A stretch of 64,000 nt of DNA from positions 86,330,321 to 86,394,320 of the forward strand of contig NC_083341.1 of NCBI RefSeq assembly GCF_019175385.1. Reading direction: 5' to 3'. The position numbers and the translations under genes were made by a program. Source of the stretch: Lycium barbarum. Taxonomy: Eukaryota; Streptophyta; Magnoliopsida; Solanales; Solanaceae. A model generated the notes under the pieces. It saw only the letters and a program-made list of their open reading frames with translations. It had not been told where the DNA came from and ran no database searches. Positions 1-13,079 of the stretch are shown here, in pieces (within the stretch, counting starts at the first letter, position 1; each line of letters begins with the position of its first letter).

Positions 1-148
1 TGAGGCGATGATATTATGGGTTGTTGTGGCAGGTTGGTAGTGCCAAATTACAGGGGAAACTCTGGCAAAATTTTCGCAGGATCCCGAGTGTTTAACATTC
101 GAAGATGAATGTTCCAAAGGGGGGGGGGGGGGGGGGGGGGGGGGAGAA
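1..148 (+). mobile_element. Element K: 3' end of internal region with polypurine tract
   Basis: Non-coding 3' end of a Ty3/gypsy internal region. It resembles the stretch before the 3' LTRs of A (about 10880-11016) and B (about 47330-47458), including the words for 'gaaactctggcaaaattttcg' and 'aacattcgaagatgaatg'. It ends in a purine tract (116-148) directly before the TG of the LTR, where plus-strand DNA synthesis would be primed. The purine tract holds 26 consecutive G (119-144), far longer than the 5-6 G in A and B. The rest of K lies left of the window. Confidence 0.85.
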
Positions 149-374
149 TGTTACACCTTGAAAATTTTCCCGCGAACGTACAGTGGATAGACTAACAAAG
201 GGCTTAGCGTGTATAATGATTTAATAAGAAGGGAACGACGTTTGACGACCCTAAGTAAGATTCCAAAGGCAATTGCAATAAGAGATAGGTTATGCTCCAT
301 AATGACTAACTATAGGTTCTGAAAATGTGGAAAGTTGCAGATTTGCACTTTGGCCAATTGATCGTAAAATGAAA

Positions 375-611
375 TACGGACCGTAAAGTAGTTTACGGGC
401 CGTAAACTGCCATGTCGTATTTCAACTTCCAAAACTTCAACTTTCTGTCAAATTCCTTAATGGTTAAAGACGACTTGAAATACGGACCGTAAACTGCAAT
501 ACGGCCCGTAAACTTTGTTCGTAAATCACCATGTCTCAGCCTGATTTTCTGGTTCTGTTATGATTAAATACGTCCTCGAAATACAGCCCGTAAACTGGAA
601 TACGGACCGTA
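375..611 (+). promoter_or_regulatory. U3 array of TACGGNCCGTA palindromes (K LTR)
   Basis: Near-perfect 11-bp palindromes occur at 375-385, 394-404 (core of a 15-bp palindrome at 392-406), 481-491, 500-510, 582-592 (one base off) and 601-611. They lie 60-300 bp upstream of the TATA-like box. Position and symmetry suggest binding sites for a dimeric regulator in the retrotransposon promoter. The regulator is unknown. Confidence 0.6.
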
Positions 612-673
612 AACTGAGTTTACGACCACTGCTGTACTTTCAACGACTATTCATTCCAAATCAGATTTTGGGT

Positions 674-682
674 TATTAAAAA
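674..682 (+). promoter_or_regulatory. TATA-like box of K LTR
   Basis: TATTAAAAA lies about 525 bp into the LTR, followed by a pyrimidine-rich stretch and an A-rich leader. The analogous position is TATAAAAA in solo LTR S (42993-43000). Inferred by position only. Confidence 0.4.
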
Positions 683-2212
683 GGGACCAAGTTTATTATT
701 TCATTTCCACATTTCACCCCTTCTCTCTAAAACATCTCTCTACACTTATTCCACAAGAATTCAAGGATTATTAGTGATCAACAACATAAACCAAGTGAAT
801 CAAGTGTAAGAAAACCCATTAAAGATCATACAAGTCAAGAAATCGCATTGGAGATGAACTAGGGTTTTTGCTCAAGTGGAGTATTATCAACCAAGGCTTG
901 TTCCTACGACATCTACGGTAAGATTTATGATATTTCTATGTTGTGTAAGGTATTTGAGAGTTGAAATACTTGGATTGTAGAAGGGTATAGAAAAATGGGT
1001 CATGAATGTGGAGTAGTGCCATTTTGAGAAATAGCTTAACTTGAGTTACGATTCTTGATGTGTTGTGATGTAAATATGTTATAAATGATGTTGAGAACAT
1101 GAGATGAGCAATGTATGAGAATGGATGTCATCATGTGTTATGGCCATGGATATGGATGATTGAAAGTAAGTCTAGAATATGGATAATGTGGATGAATAAT
1201 GACTATCGTTATAGTACTGTGAATGTATTATTGACGTTTGGGAGTTGATATACGCTATGGGGGAATGTCGTATAAATGAAGGAGATGTTGTCTGATTTTC
1301 TATAGTTTTAGTCATGTATGCTAGCTATCGATTTCTAATGATAGTATGACTTTAATGAAGGTAGAAACGCGAGCGTTGAAGGAGAACGTACAAGTGGTAA
1401 ATAGTTGAACAAAAAGGTATGTAAGGCAAACCCTTCTTTCATAAGGCATGGTTCTTTGGCCAAACATCTAAATCTTCTATAAGACGATGATATCTTTCAA
1501 ATGATTTGATCTTCCGAGCTCATAAGCTCACGATTCTTGATACGCTACGATGTACTAAGTTCCTCGTATGACGAGTAAGCCTATAAAGATAGATGTGATG
1601 AATGACGATAATAGTGACAATGATATGGAAGACGACTATAGTGGTAATAGCGATGCCGATAACGATGACGACGATGATAGTAATTATAATAGTAACGATG
1701 CTTATGAGCTATTATGTATATGTATCTATGTATGACTATTATGGAACCCCGAGCTTATGAGGCCGGGTAGGATATGTAAATAAATATGTATATGATTATG
1801 TAATGCGCGCACACCTCTGCAGATGGGACGGATAACCCTGACGCCTTGGGAGGGCCAGGTATGTGTAACCTTGAGCCTTGGTTGGCCAAGTATGTATGAA
1901 ACACCAATCCGTCATGGTCGGGTATGCTATGTAAATGCTATGTATATGATATGATTATGTATATGATATAGATACGAGTACGAATACGAATATGATACGA
2001 TATGAATGTGAATAAGGGTATGTATACGAATACGAGTACAAATATGGAACGGATACGATTATGGATACGGATATGGATGTATGTACACAATACGCATTAG
2101 AAATGGAAAGTTCCTATGAATGGCAAGTAAGTGCCTATGACGATGATATTACCATCTCCCATCCTGTGCTATTTTTCATGTTGCTTATTATGCTTCTACA
2201 TTGATATTGATC

Positions 2213-2285
2213 ATGCCTTACATACTCAGTACATTCTTCGTTCTGACGTCCTTTTGTTTGTGGACGCTGCGTCATGCCCGCAGGT
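2213..2285 (+). other. Conserved LTR double-hairpin block (K)
   Basis: Two adjacent inverted repeats: CAGTAC (2227-2232) with GTTCTG (2240-2245), one mismatch, and CGTCC (2247-2251) with GGACG (2262-2266). They are framed by TGCCTTACATACT before and GCCCGCAGGT after. The same block is at 4797-4864 (-), 13008-13079, 17069-17142, 21280-21352 (-), 30151-30222 (-), 44684-44754, 49448-49519 and 63792-63864, always some 340-440 bp from the 3' end of the LTR where that end is present. Confidence 0.75.
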
Positions 2286-3640
2286 GCACAGGGAGACAGA
2301 CTTGATCCATAGCCACATTCTCAGGGACTACATAGCGGAGCTCCATTTCATTCAGATCTATAGCTTTTGGGTACTTATTCTTTAGTGTATATAATTATGG
2401 GCATAGCGGGGTCCTGTCCCGCTTATGTGATATGACATACTCTCGTTAGAGGCTCGTAGATATGTGTACGTGGTTAGATGTGTTTGGCCTTGTCGGCCTA
2501 TATTTTGTATATCATTTTGTTAGCCTTGTCGGCTCATGTACATTGACGTGTTATAGATGCCAATGATGATATAAAGGCATTGTTGTCCTATGGGACTAGT
2601 ATGACTGATGAATAGAATTGTATGTCTAATTATGCGGCTCACCTAGATGTAAGTGTAAGTGCAAGCCAAGGGGTGCCCAGGTGGGCTAGCACCGGGCGCT
2701 CGTCGCGGCCCCCTAGACCGTTCGTGACATGCTGTTACTTCATTTTACTAATAGACTTGTCGTATTTCACTTGTGGTTATCCATCGCAATCGATACTTCA
2801 GTAGCACACTCCATTAGAGTTAACCTTTCTCTTTTTAAATCATAGTTTAGTACTACCAATCTTCCCAATTTTCTCTGGTATTTCTCTTTACCATAAATAC
2901 CATTCCGTGTAATCATCCTTACTTTCCTCTTTCCTTTCACTTCTGGATATCTTTTAATGCTTCCTTTCCTTTTGCACTCTAGTTCTGTCCTTGGTCTTCT
3001 TTGGATCTAAATTTCGTTATGTTCTATTTAGCTTAATCAACGATACTTTCATAGCTTGCCTTATGTCCTTTCACTCTTATCATTCCTTAACATTCTAGCT
3101 TGAGTTGCCTTGCACTTCCCCTCAATTCATCTGTAATATCATAGGCGTATGTCCTTCGCTTATCATCCTACCTTTGGCCTCAACTCTTCGCGTAGTCCCT
3201 TCATATTGTATCGCCTTATTAACGCAACTCTAATATTCCCCTCAATCCAACTTGTACACAACTATCTCCATAGCTTCGACATCTATAATATGCCAAGATT
3301 AGGCCATATCTATATGCGATAATACTCTTTAACTTCACTTAAATGTATAACTAATCTCATAATCCTTTCGATACTTTAATATCTTTGAATTTTTCATAAT
3401 AACCTTCTCTTCATATAACTCACCTTCCTCACAGATCATTTTTCAGGCCATGCCAAATCCATAACTCCTATAAAGCAACACATCCCACTTATTGTCTATC
3501 TATGATATTTCCTTTTCACGCTTCTTCCTGTTAGGTGTACCTAACCAAATGACCTGATTTTGCAAAATTCTAGCAGAGTCTCCTTTATAATTCTTACTAT
3601 CCAAAACCTGTATGCAGCAAATACCAGCAATGCCTCACAG

Positions 3641-3642
<2 letters not shown>

Positions 3643-3684
<42 letters not shown>
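3643..3684. repeat. (AT)n microsatellite
   Basis: About 21 AT dinucleotides followed by a short AC run, inside the J remnant. Confidence 0.95.
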
Positions 3685-3692
<8 letters not shown>

Positions 3693-4049
3693 TATACCTA
3701 CACGACATATCCTAGCCACCCGAGGCTCCCAATTTCCGGTAAACGAACAAAGATATCAAAACTTACCCCATATATCACACCTCGAGATGTACCTGATCCT
3801 TTAGTGATCTGCCCTGTTATATCTTCTTGTTTACCTTCCGTTTTCATTCTTCATCTTTACATCTCAATCGTACATGAAATATTCATACCTTACCCGACAC
3901 ACATCCTTCGTGCCATTGCTTACCTTTGTACTGATTTATTCAATTGTCCAGTTCACAAACTTATGACTAAACTCATCATCAAGAGATACATTTGATCAAT
4001 TCCTCTACTTGTACTTACACTGACTTACCTCTCTGTCAACCGATCCATT

Positions 4050-4052
<3 letters not shown>

Positions 4053-4100
<48 letters not shown>
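4053..4100. repeat. (AT)n microsatellite
   Basis: About 24 AT dinucleotides, inside the J remnant. Confidence 0.95.
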
Positions 4101-4102
<2 letters not shown>

Positions 4103-4373
4103 TGATAACGTAGCCTCAACGAAGTGACTTACCTCTGTGACTTCCCATATCATCGCTCACTTTCTCCCGTTGATACTGTGCTTCTGCTGAGATCAAAGGT
4201 TTGTATAAGGAATCTCATTTCCTACGACTTGGCTCTATCGTACGATCTTCGATGTGAAAGAAGAGTAACCACCCTAGATGCCCCGTAGCCTCCTGTTTAT
4301 AAATGTGGCGCCCTTCACACCATAAACAGGACTCTACTGGACACGACTTTGCAGAAAACCCCTAGGACGAACT

Positions 4374-4385
4374 GCTCTGATACTA
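4374..4385 (-). other. Primer-binding site of J
   Basis: Minus-strand TAGTATCAGAGC, one base from the usual tRNA-iMet primer site TGGTATCAGAGC, four bases inside the LTR end at 4389. It shows that the LTR to its right is the 5' LTR of a minus-strand element. Confidence 0.85.
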
Positions 4386-4388
4386 ATT

Positions 4389-6816
4389 TGTCAGGCCCCA
4401 ATCCCGATAGGGCATGATGGGAACCCAACCCCTTACTCAGAGCCGAGCGACCCGCTGGTTCTCGTTATGTTCATAACCTCATTGGACTCTTATATCACGA
4501 AATGAAATGCATAATGAAAGCTTTTCAAAAACATTCTTTTCGTTGTTCTCAAATCAAGTAAAATTTGTAATCATATGAAATTTGTAACATAATGCAAAAT
4601 GATACGTCGGCTTGCAGAGCCGCTTGCAAGACTGACATGCTATATACGTGACTCTGTCTGCAAAGTCTCTAACATAAATCAATATACCATAACATAGATA
4701 CTCTAACTCGGCAACACTCCGGAAGGAAATGGAGCTCGCCAATCCAGCTGGAACATCTTCTAGCAATACCCTCTACTCATCTGTATACACATGCTTGGCA
4801 TGAAATGCAGCGTCCACAAGAAGGGACGTCAGTACGAGTAATGTACCGAGTATGCAAGGCATGAATAATGCCATAAGATCATGGTAAGAGACGTAAAGCA
4901 CAGCATTGAGTAAGGAAATAACCTGTACCTCTGTCTGCCTCTTAAGGCGGATATCATGCATGCTAACTTTACCTTTTGAAACAACATATAAATATTTACA
5001 AGTAAACTGCCCGACCATATAGATACGGTGTAAGGCTGCCCGACCATATAGGTACGGTGTAATGCTGCCCGGCCATTTAGGCACGGTGTGATCATCATTA
5101 GCCCGCGTCCAGGCCTCCCGCCTCCGGGGTAATCATAAACTGCCCACTGCAGTGGTCTGTCTGCCCGGCCGCCTATTGGACGGTGCGGTGTTATACTGCT
5201 CGGCCATGTAGGCACGGTGTTATACTGCCCGGCCATGTAGGCATGGTGTTATTAAAATACATACATAATTATAAAGCATGCATGAGAGCCCAAGTGAAAG
5301 CTACAACTCTATCGAAGTGACGTAAGGTCGGTAACCTCCGATTTATATTATGGAATAGTCATCATCGATATATCTCACCTCGAAGGAACAATTCATGAGG
5401 TGAGACCAACAACAATGAGCAATTCAAGGAAATCATGAAATAAATTCGATAATCTCATAATAGCATTAAAATCATAAGCTTTGGAACTTCTAGAATCAAA
5501 ATCATCGTCATCATGCGCATCATAGAAAGCATCTCATCTTCTTTATCCTTATAAAGCATACTCATCTTTAGCGTCATAAGAAACTCTTGGAATCATGAAA
5601 CTTTAACTTTTGAGGGTAAAGACATTATGGAAAACATCTCATCTTTAGTATCATAGGAAGCTTTTAAGAATCATGAGTTTCTAACTCTTGGAAATAAGAA
5701 GGTTATAGAAACGTATGTGGAATCACAACATAAGAATCATGCCTTTGAAAGAAGGGGACTAGCCTCAACATACCTGAAAGCTCACTTCTCGAATTTCCAA
5801 CCTACCTCCTGTCTTGAAATCTACATATAAAACCAATCATTCTATTGTTAGGCTCGTTGTTATATACTTATCCTAAGCCTCCAAATAAATCTTTCTAGAA
5901 TCTGCCGAAATTTCGGCAGCATCTCTTCTATTTATATGCCTAGCCCAAAATCTCAATTCAGCAGCCAACAACAACAACATCAATACCAACATCAATAACA
6001 TCATTTCCATCACCAATATGTACCATAAAACAGCGTGCTATTTTCCAACTTCCATAACTAACCAACTTACTACACAATTATTTCATGACTTTATCTTCGC
6101 GAATAAACCTGTATCAACGTAATTAGAAGAAGATTCATACATATTCTCGTTGAAATAGCAAGATCTCCAATATCCTCTTTGAGTCCACGCTAGAATCCAC
6201 CATACCACAATGCTAGAATCACGACCACACGCTATCCAAACCTAAACTAATATTCCGTCGCTTGAAAATTGCTCACTTTTTGTTTCCCTCTCTCTCTCTC
6301 TCTCTTCAATTTCGGGAAATTTCTAGCAAAATATGGTGAAAAAAAGGGTTCCTTACCCTTTTTATTTGGGTCAAATTCGGGTCGGGTCGGTACTGTAGCG
6401 GTACTGTAGCACGCGTTTCTGCTCTGTCAGCTGAACTTTTAACATCTATAATTCTCTACTCCGAAATCCAATTGACGAGAGGTTTGTTGCGTTGGAAACT
6501 AGACTCGACGAACTTAATTTTAGGATTTTGTTTCACCTTAAAAAACTTCATATGCTAAGAGATATATGTCCCCCAAGTTGGACAAAAATTTGCACACAAA
6601 ACATTACCCATCCTTTCTCCGAAGTCGTACTACTTCATTTCTTCCACTCATTTCATTATAAAACCTTCTGGTATATCTTATATACATCCTTCACCTATTA
6701 AATATATACGTGATAATGCTTTCTCCTTATATTCCAAAGTGGTTTTACTTAACCCTAACTCAACGTACTTATGTTTCAAATTTGGTAAGTGCTCTTCGAA
6801 GATACGGGGGGTAACA
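4389..6816 (-). mobile_element. Element J: 5' LTR
   Basis: A 2,428-bp minus-strand LTR. On its own strand it starts TGTTACCCCCCGTATC (at 6816) and ends CCTGACA (at 4389). It is the same family as solo LTR S: both carry the GCTACAGTACTG-type repeats upstream of a TATA-like box (around 6340-6420), a minisatellite with GCCCGGCC and CGGTGT motifs (about 5000-5245), and the double hairpin (4797-4864). Its right end cuts into the gag of A at 6817. Confidence 0.85.
4797..4864 (-). other. Conserved LTR double-hairpin block (J)
   Basis: Reading on the minus strand: CGGTACATTACTCGTACTG (stem GGTAC/GTACT region), then GACGTCCC and GGACGC as the second stem. Same order and spacing as in K. Confidence 0.7.
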
Positions 6817-7391
6817 CATGCCCAGAATTTAAAAGAGCAGCAACATTCGCAGAGGGGTAAGCGCCATATTGATTGAGGGCAGAGTAAAAGGGCAAGATCT
6901 ATGGGTGCCGGTAGCAACTATAGAGGGGGATTGAGGCAGTCATATTTTTGATATTCAGGCCAGTCAGCGACTAGTGCACCTCCTCGGTTTGCAGGCAGGA
7001 GATTTGATCGCTCTTTTCATTCAGAACAGGGTCAGAGTTCGAGGATCTCAGGTTCTCAGTTTGGGGTGTTCCTAGCCAGCGGAGACCACTAGTACCGCGA
7101 TGTAGCCAGTGCGGTAAATTACATTCTGGTCAGTGTCGCCGAGGTTCAGATGCTTGTTATGCCTGTGGCCAGGTTGGACATATGATGCGAGATTATCCAT
7201 CGATGAGTGGTAGAGTTGGGGTTCAGCCCACAGGATCAGCGGCTGGTTCTTCTTCCGTGCGCCCGATAGGGCAGACTCCCCAGATTTCAGCAGGTCGAGG
7301 TAGGGGCAGAGGGGGAGCGTCCAGTTAAGGTGGCACTCAGCCCCGTATTTATGCTATAGCCGGACGTCAGGATCTTGAGTCCTCCCCGGAT
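6817..7391 (+). pseudogene. Element A: C-terminal part of gag
   Basis: Nucleocapsid end of a Ty3/gypsy Gag, aligned by eye to B gag from about 14470. It holds the arginine/serine/glycine-rich linker, a first Cys-rich knuckle (about 7105-7140) and a CCHC knuckle reading CYACGQVGHMMRDY (about 7155-7195), whose last cysteine is replaced by tyrosine. A TCA-to-TAA stop lies near 7325, before the linker to protease. The N-terminal two thirds are missing because J interrupts the gene at 6817. Confidence 0.85.
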
Positions 7392-10300
7392 GTGGTTACA
7401 GGTATATTGACTGTATTCTCTCATGATGTTTGTGCATTGATAGATCCGAGTTCTACGTTATATTACATTACTCCTTATATTGTTGGTCGTATTGGGGTGA
7501 AACCCGAGCCAAGTAAACCTTTTAAGGTATCTATTCCGGTTGGTGATCTCGTGATAGCTAAACAAGTATACAAGAACTGTGAAATTGTGGTGTGTGAACG
7601 CCAGACCAAAGTTGATTTAATTGAGCTAGAAATGTTAGATTTTGATGTGATTATGGGTATGGATTGGTTGGCCTCATGTTATTCCAATGTTGATTGCCGA
7701 ATGAAAGTTGTTCGATTCCAATTTCTGGGAGAACCCGTGCTTGAATGGAAAGGTAATACAGCGTATCCTAGAGGCAGGTTTATTTCCTACCTTAAGGCGA
7801 GGAAGATGATAGCTAATGGCTATATTTATTACTTAGTCCGAGTCCATGACACTGAAACAAAGCAACAGATTTTTCAATCCGTCCTGATAGTGAACGAATT
7901 TTTGCATGTATTTCAAGATGAACTCCCAGGTCTTCCCCCGGAAAGAGAGATTGACTTTGCTATTGCTGTGTTGCCAGATAATAAACTAATCTCTATCCCT
8001 CCTTACCGAATGGTTCCTGCAGAATAGAAAGAGCTAAAGGCACAATTGAGAGATTTGCTTGAGAAGGAATTTATTAGGCCCAGTTCATCACCGTGGGGAG
8101 CACATGTCCTATTTGTGAGAAAGAAAGATGGTTCCCTACGGATGTGTATTGACTATAGGCACCTAAACAAGGTGACGATAAAGAACAAATATCCTCCCCC
8201 GAGAATCGATGATTTGTTTGACCAATTACAGGGTGCCAAGTGGTTTTCCAAAATAGACCTAAGATCGGGTTATCATCAAGTGAGAGTCAGAGAAGAAGGT
8301 ATTCCTAAAACAACTTTCATAATGAGATATGGCCACGATGAATTTCGAGTGATGTCATTTGGGTTTACTTATGCTCCGGCGGTGTTTATGAATTTGATGA
8401 ACAATGTATTCGGGCCTCTCTTAGATCTGTTCATGATCGTGTTTATTGACGATATTATGGTATACTCTCGGACAGAATCCGAGCATGCTGACCATTTCCG
8501 TATCGTCCTTGGGATTCTTCGGACTCATGAATTGTATGCTAAGTTTTTGAAATGTGAATTTTGGCTGAATTCTGTAACTTTTCTAGGCCATATTAATTCA
8601 GCTGATGGCATTCGAGTTGATACTCAGAAAATAGAGGCCGTGAAGACTTGGCCGAGTCCTACAACGCTTACAGAAGTTCGTAGTTTCTTGGGATTAGCAG
8701 GGTACTATAGAAGATTTGAGGAAGGGTTTTCCTCCATTTCAGCACCACTGACAAAGCTAACTCAGAAATCAGCGAAATTTTAATGGACTGATACTTGTGA
8801 ACACAGTTTCCAAGAATTAAAGGATAGATTAACTTCAGCCCCAGTCTTGACACTTCCAGAAGGGCTAGATGGTTATGTTTTGTATTGTGATGCCTCTGGC
8901 GTTGGGTTAGATTGTGTGTTGATGTAGCATGGTAAAGTCATTTCCTACACTTCAAGGCAGTTGCAGAATCATGAGAAGAATTATGCGACCCATGACCTTG
9001 AGTTGGCTGTAGTTATTCATGCATTAAAGATGTGGAGGCACTACTTGTATGGCGTACATATTGATATTTATACGGATCAAAAGAGTCTCCAGTATATTTT
9101 AAAACAGAAGGAGTTGAATCTTCGATAGAGATTGTGGTTGAAATTATTGAAAGATTATGATATGAGTATTTTATACCACCCCGGAAAAGCGAATGTAGTG
9201 GCTGATGCACATAGCCGCAAATCAATGAGTAGTCTATGTGAGGTTCATCCAGAGAAGAAAGAACTAATCCACGAGCTCCACCAACTAGCTAGTATGGGAT
9301 TTCGTCTAATTGACTCAGGCAGTGCAGGAATTGGTATTAATAATCCAACTAATATTGGAGGTGAAGGAACGCCAATACGAAGATCCCCAGTTGAGTCACT
9401 ATATAGATATACTTCATGAAAAAGAGAAGTCGCCATTTGAAGTTTCTATAGATGGAGTTCTTAGAAACCGAGACAGGCTATGTGTTCCGGATGTTACGGA
9501 ATTACGTCGTCGAATTCTAGAAGAGGCTCATTTCTGTCGGTATTCCATTCATCCAGGAGCGACAAAGATGTATCACGATCTTAAGCTAATATATTGGTGG
9601 GATGCAATAAAAAAGGACATAGCGGAATTTGTAGCTCAATGTCCAAATTGCTAACAAGTGAAAATTGAACATCAAAAGCCAAGAGGATTATTGCAAGCAA
9701 TGGTAATTCGAACTTGGAAATGGTAAGCGATAAACATGAATTTCATTATAGGGTTACCTTGTTCCTGAAGCAAGTATGATTCTATATGGGTGATTGTGGA
9801 TAGATTGACAAAATCAGATCATTTTCTTCCAGTCAAAACTACTTATTCAGCAGAGGATTATGCAAGGTTATATCTTAAGGAGATAGAGCGACTTCATGGT
9901 GTTCCGATGTCTATTATCACAGACAGAGGAGCACAGTTTACTGCTAAATTTTGGAACTCTTTCCAAGAAGGTTTGGGGATTCAGGTAAAGCTTAGTACAA
10001 CGTTTCATCTACAAACTGACGGGCAAGACGAACGCACTATTCAGACTCTGGAAGATATGTTACGGGCGTGTGTACTAGAGTTTGGTGGTAACTGGGATGA
10101 CCACTTACCTCTTATTGAGTTCGCTTACAAAAATAGCTACCATTCCAGTATTCGAATGGCCCCGTATGAAGCTCTATATGGAAGAAAGTGTTGATCGCCA
10201 ATTAGGTGGTTTGAAGTCGGGGAGACACAATTAATAGGTCCAAAATTGATTCAACAAGCAGTGGAAAAGGTCAAGGTTATCCGAGATCGATTGTTAAAAG

Positions 10301-10813
10301 CCCAAAGTCGCCAGAAATCCTACGCGGACAACCGTCAACGAGATTTAGGATTTCAAGTTGATGATTGGGTATTTCCTGAAGGTATCACCGATGAAAGGCG
10401 TGATGAGATTTGGTAAGAAAGGGAAATTGAGTCCTCGATACATTGGCCCTTACAAGATTGTCCGCAAGGTGGGTCAAGTAGCTTATGAATTGGACGTACC
10501 CTCAGAACTTGAATCAGTCACTCCGGTTTTCCATATCTCAATGCTCTGAAAATATGTTGGAGATCCTACTAGGATCGTGCTGGTAGATGATGTTCAAGTG
10601 ACAGAAAAGTTGACCTATGCAGAGGTACCTATTACTATACTAGATAGGCAAGTATAGAGACTTAGGAATAAAGAAGTAGCTTCAGTAAAAGTCATATGGA
10701 GAAATAATAACCGAGAAGAAATGACTTGGGAAGCTGAAGAAAATATGAAGTCTAAGTATCCACACTTATTTCAACCCCTGGAAGAGACTCAAGATGAAAC
10801 ATCAACATCATGA
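7392..10813 (+). pseudogene. Element A: pol (protease, RT, RNase H, integrase, chromodomain-like tail), broken
   Basis: Full-length pol in the chromovirus order. Protease (about 7392-7780): the active-site motif reads IDPSST where D has IDPGST. RT (about 8030-8700) keeps [10 protein letters not shown]. RNase H (about 8860-9230) keeps YCDASG and ends ADAHSR for the usual ADALSR. Integrase: H2C2 zinc finger (about 9525-9655), then a core where the first Asp is Asn (INMNFIIGLP), the second Asp is kept (ITDRG) and the Glu is kept (QDERTIQ). The C-terminal VKVIWRNNNREEMTWEAE (about 10690-10745) is a group-II chromodomain-like motif. Stops include 8025, 8781, 8926, 9126 and 9652. There are frameshifts near 9353 (deletion) and 10370 (one inserted T). 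Dead copy. Confidence 0.93.
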
Positions 10814-11016
10814 GGTATGTATGCTTTCTTTTCACGCTTTTGGTCGTGTGTCGCCATATTTTCTTACCATTATATTATAGCCCTGTGAGGCATTGTTATT
10901 GTGGGCTGTTGTGACAAGATGGTAGCGCCGTATTATATGGGAAACTCTGGCGAAATTTTCGTAGAATTCCCAAGAACTTAACATTCGAGGACGAATATTT
11001 TTAAAGGGGGGAAGGA
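10814..11016 (+). mobile_element. Element A: 3' untranslated region and polypurine tract
   Basis: About 200 bp after the pol stop, ending in the purine tract 'aaaggggggaagga' directly before the LTR. Nearly identical to 47257-47458 of B. Confidence 0.85.
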
Positions 11017-11369
11017 TGTTACACCTCGGAAAATTCCATGTCGTTGAATAGAAAATAGACTAACGCAGGGTAAGAAGTATACGATGTTTCTATACGTAAG
11101 AAAGGTTATTTAATGATTCTAATTAAGATTCCAAAGACGTTGGAAGTAAGAGGAGAAAGTTCCTTAAGAAAGGCAAAGTATATGTTGTGTTTTGGAAAAG
11201 TTTCGTAAAGTACCGAGACAATGTTGACTTAATGATGTCTTAAATAAAAGTGTTACAACGCTCCTTAGATTGCTAATGAAGTGTTAAATAAGTGTTAAGA
11301 AGGTTCCATAAGGATTGGAGATCAAACGAACGACGGAAACAATTTCAGAGAAATGGGGTTATACGACCG

Positions 11370-11505
11370 CTTATACGGTCTGTATAAGGGTCCGTATAAC
11401 ACCCAACAGGAAGATGTTTTCCATGATCGTGAACCACGGTCACTTATACAGACCGTACCATATTATACGGACAATATAAGTGTCCGTAGAACACCCGACA
11501 GGCTG
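11370..11505 (+). promoter_or_regulatory. U3 palindrome array (A/B LTR)
   Basis: Several copies of TATACGG(N)CCGTATA-type inverted repeats and half-sites just upstream of a TATA-like box. The second copy of the LTR has the clearest palindrome at about 47813-47832. Same position as, but different core from, the K and D arrays. Confidence 0.5.
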
Positions 11506-13007
11506 AGGTAAGTTCAAGTATTTAAATGTGATCCCACTTCATTATTTTCATTTCCCACTCTTCTCCACTTCTCTCCAAGACTCTAGAACATTCCACAAAT
11601 TTCATATAAAAGAATTCAAGGTAAATCAAAGGTTCATATCATAAATTCAAGTGAATCAAGTGCAAGGAAGATCTTGGGGTTGCTAGAGTCAAGAATTCTC
11701 TTGGAAGTGAAGCTAGGGTTTTTCGTCAAGTGTAGTATTGCTATCCGAAACTCATTCCTACTTAATAAAAGTTATGTTTTATGATTATTTCATGTTAGTT
11801 GGACTATGGACAGGTTGAAAGACTTGGATCATAGAAGGAAATAGAAAATGAGTTACAAACATGAGAATAGTGACATTGTTGAGCAGTAGCTTAATATGAG
11901 TCATGATTCTTGATATGTTGTGATTATAATTATGCGATAAATGATATTAAGAACATGGAAGGAACATTATGTGAGGATTAATGAAATGTTGTATTATGAC
12001 CATGGTTATGGATGCCCTTGAAATGGAATTAGGAGGATCGAATAATGTATGGTTGATGAATATTGTTGGATATGATATTAGGAATGTTATTATTGATGAT
12101 TGGGAGTTGTTATATGATATGGAGGAAGTTGTATAAACGAAGGAAATGCTGCCCAATTTTCTCTAGATTTAGTTAAAGCATGCTTATTTTACCGATTATC
12201 TAATATTAGTATGAACTCCCTTGAAGGTAGAAACGCGAATATTGGTGAGGAACATTCAAGCGATAGAGTAGCTAAACGAAAAGGTATGTGAGGCTAGTCC
12301 CTTTTTTCTAAGGCATGCTTCTTATGACATGATGTTCTTTATCTGTTCATGACTTTCTTACATCCCGAAAACTATGAGTCAATATTGATAAAGAGCTTCA
12401 TATGAGATAAGATAAGAGACACGCTACGAGTATGATAATGATGATGATGAGTCTAAGTCTAAAGATTCTAAGTCCTATGATATGATGTTTCTACAGAGCT
12501 AATGATCCCAATTATGATTTTGTGATGTTGTTCATTGTGCTACACTCACCTTATATGCTAATTCCTTCAAGGTGAGGCAGAATGCTTATGAAACTCCTTA
12601 ATGGAATCGGGGGTTCACGACCTTACGTCACCCTGATAGAGTATAGTCTGTCTTGAGTTTTTATGCATGATCCATAATGAGTATATGATGATGATATTAC
12701 ACTGCGCCTATATGGCCGGGCAGACACCTCTAAGGCGGGCAGCGTATACACCATGTCTAGATAGCATGGGCAGACACCACTAGTGGGCTGCATGAGATGG
12801 TTACCCCGGACGTGGGATGCCTGGACGCGGGCTAATGATTATCACACCGTACCTATATGGTCGGCCAGCTTATACATATATGCATACATGATATGATGAT
12901 GTTTATGAAGTAGGTTAGCATGCATTATTTCAGTCTTTAGTGACAGTCAGTTACAGGTTGTTCCTTGCTTTATGTCACCTTGCTTCATTGATGTATTATT
13001 ATTGTTC

Positions 13008-13079
13008 ATGCCTTACATACTCAGTACAATGTTCGTACTGACATACTTTTCTTTGGACGTTGTGTTCATCCCCACAGGT
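13008..13079 (+). other. Conserved LTR double-hairpin block (A/B)
   Basis: First stem CAGTAC/GTACTG intact. In the second stem the left arm has mutated to ATAC, so this copy is broken, unlike 49448-49519 where CGTCC/GGAC is kept. Confidence 0.7.

Larger units (their letters stand above)
149..2729 (+). mobile_element. Element K: 3' LTR
   Basis: A 2,581-bp LTR starting TGTTACACC and ending GTGACA. The start follows the purine tract. No primer-binding site follows the end, so this is a 3' LTR. Inside are, in order: a palindrome array (375-611), a TATA-like box (674-682), a GC-rich block of GGCC-containing short repeats (about 1800-1930), low-complexity 'atacga' repeats (about 1970-2080), the conserved double hairpin (2213-2285) and a terminus like those of the B and D LTRs. 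The family is closest to D by its TACGGNCCGTA array. Short ORFs here have no coding support. Confidence 0.85.
2730..4388 (-). mobile_element. Element J: internal-region remnant without gag or pol
   Basis: Non-coding sequence between the K LTR and the J LTR. At 4190-4373 it matches, on the minus strand, the untranslated leader of E (about 29560-29694). Around 3540-3650 it resembles, on the minus strand, the end of A and B internal regions (for example 'ccctgtgaggcattg'). The pyrimidine-rich stretch 2730-3540 and the stretch 3690-4190 are unassigned. No Gag or Pol protein is readable, so J is either a large-deletion derivative or a non-coding element. K probably inserted in it. The short ORFs at 2131-2385, 2622-2804 and 3612-3995 are not genes. 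Confidence 0.6.
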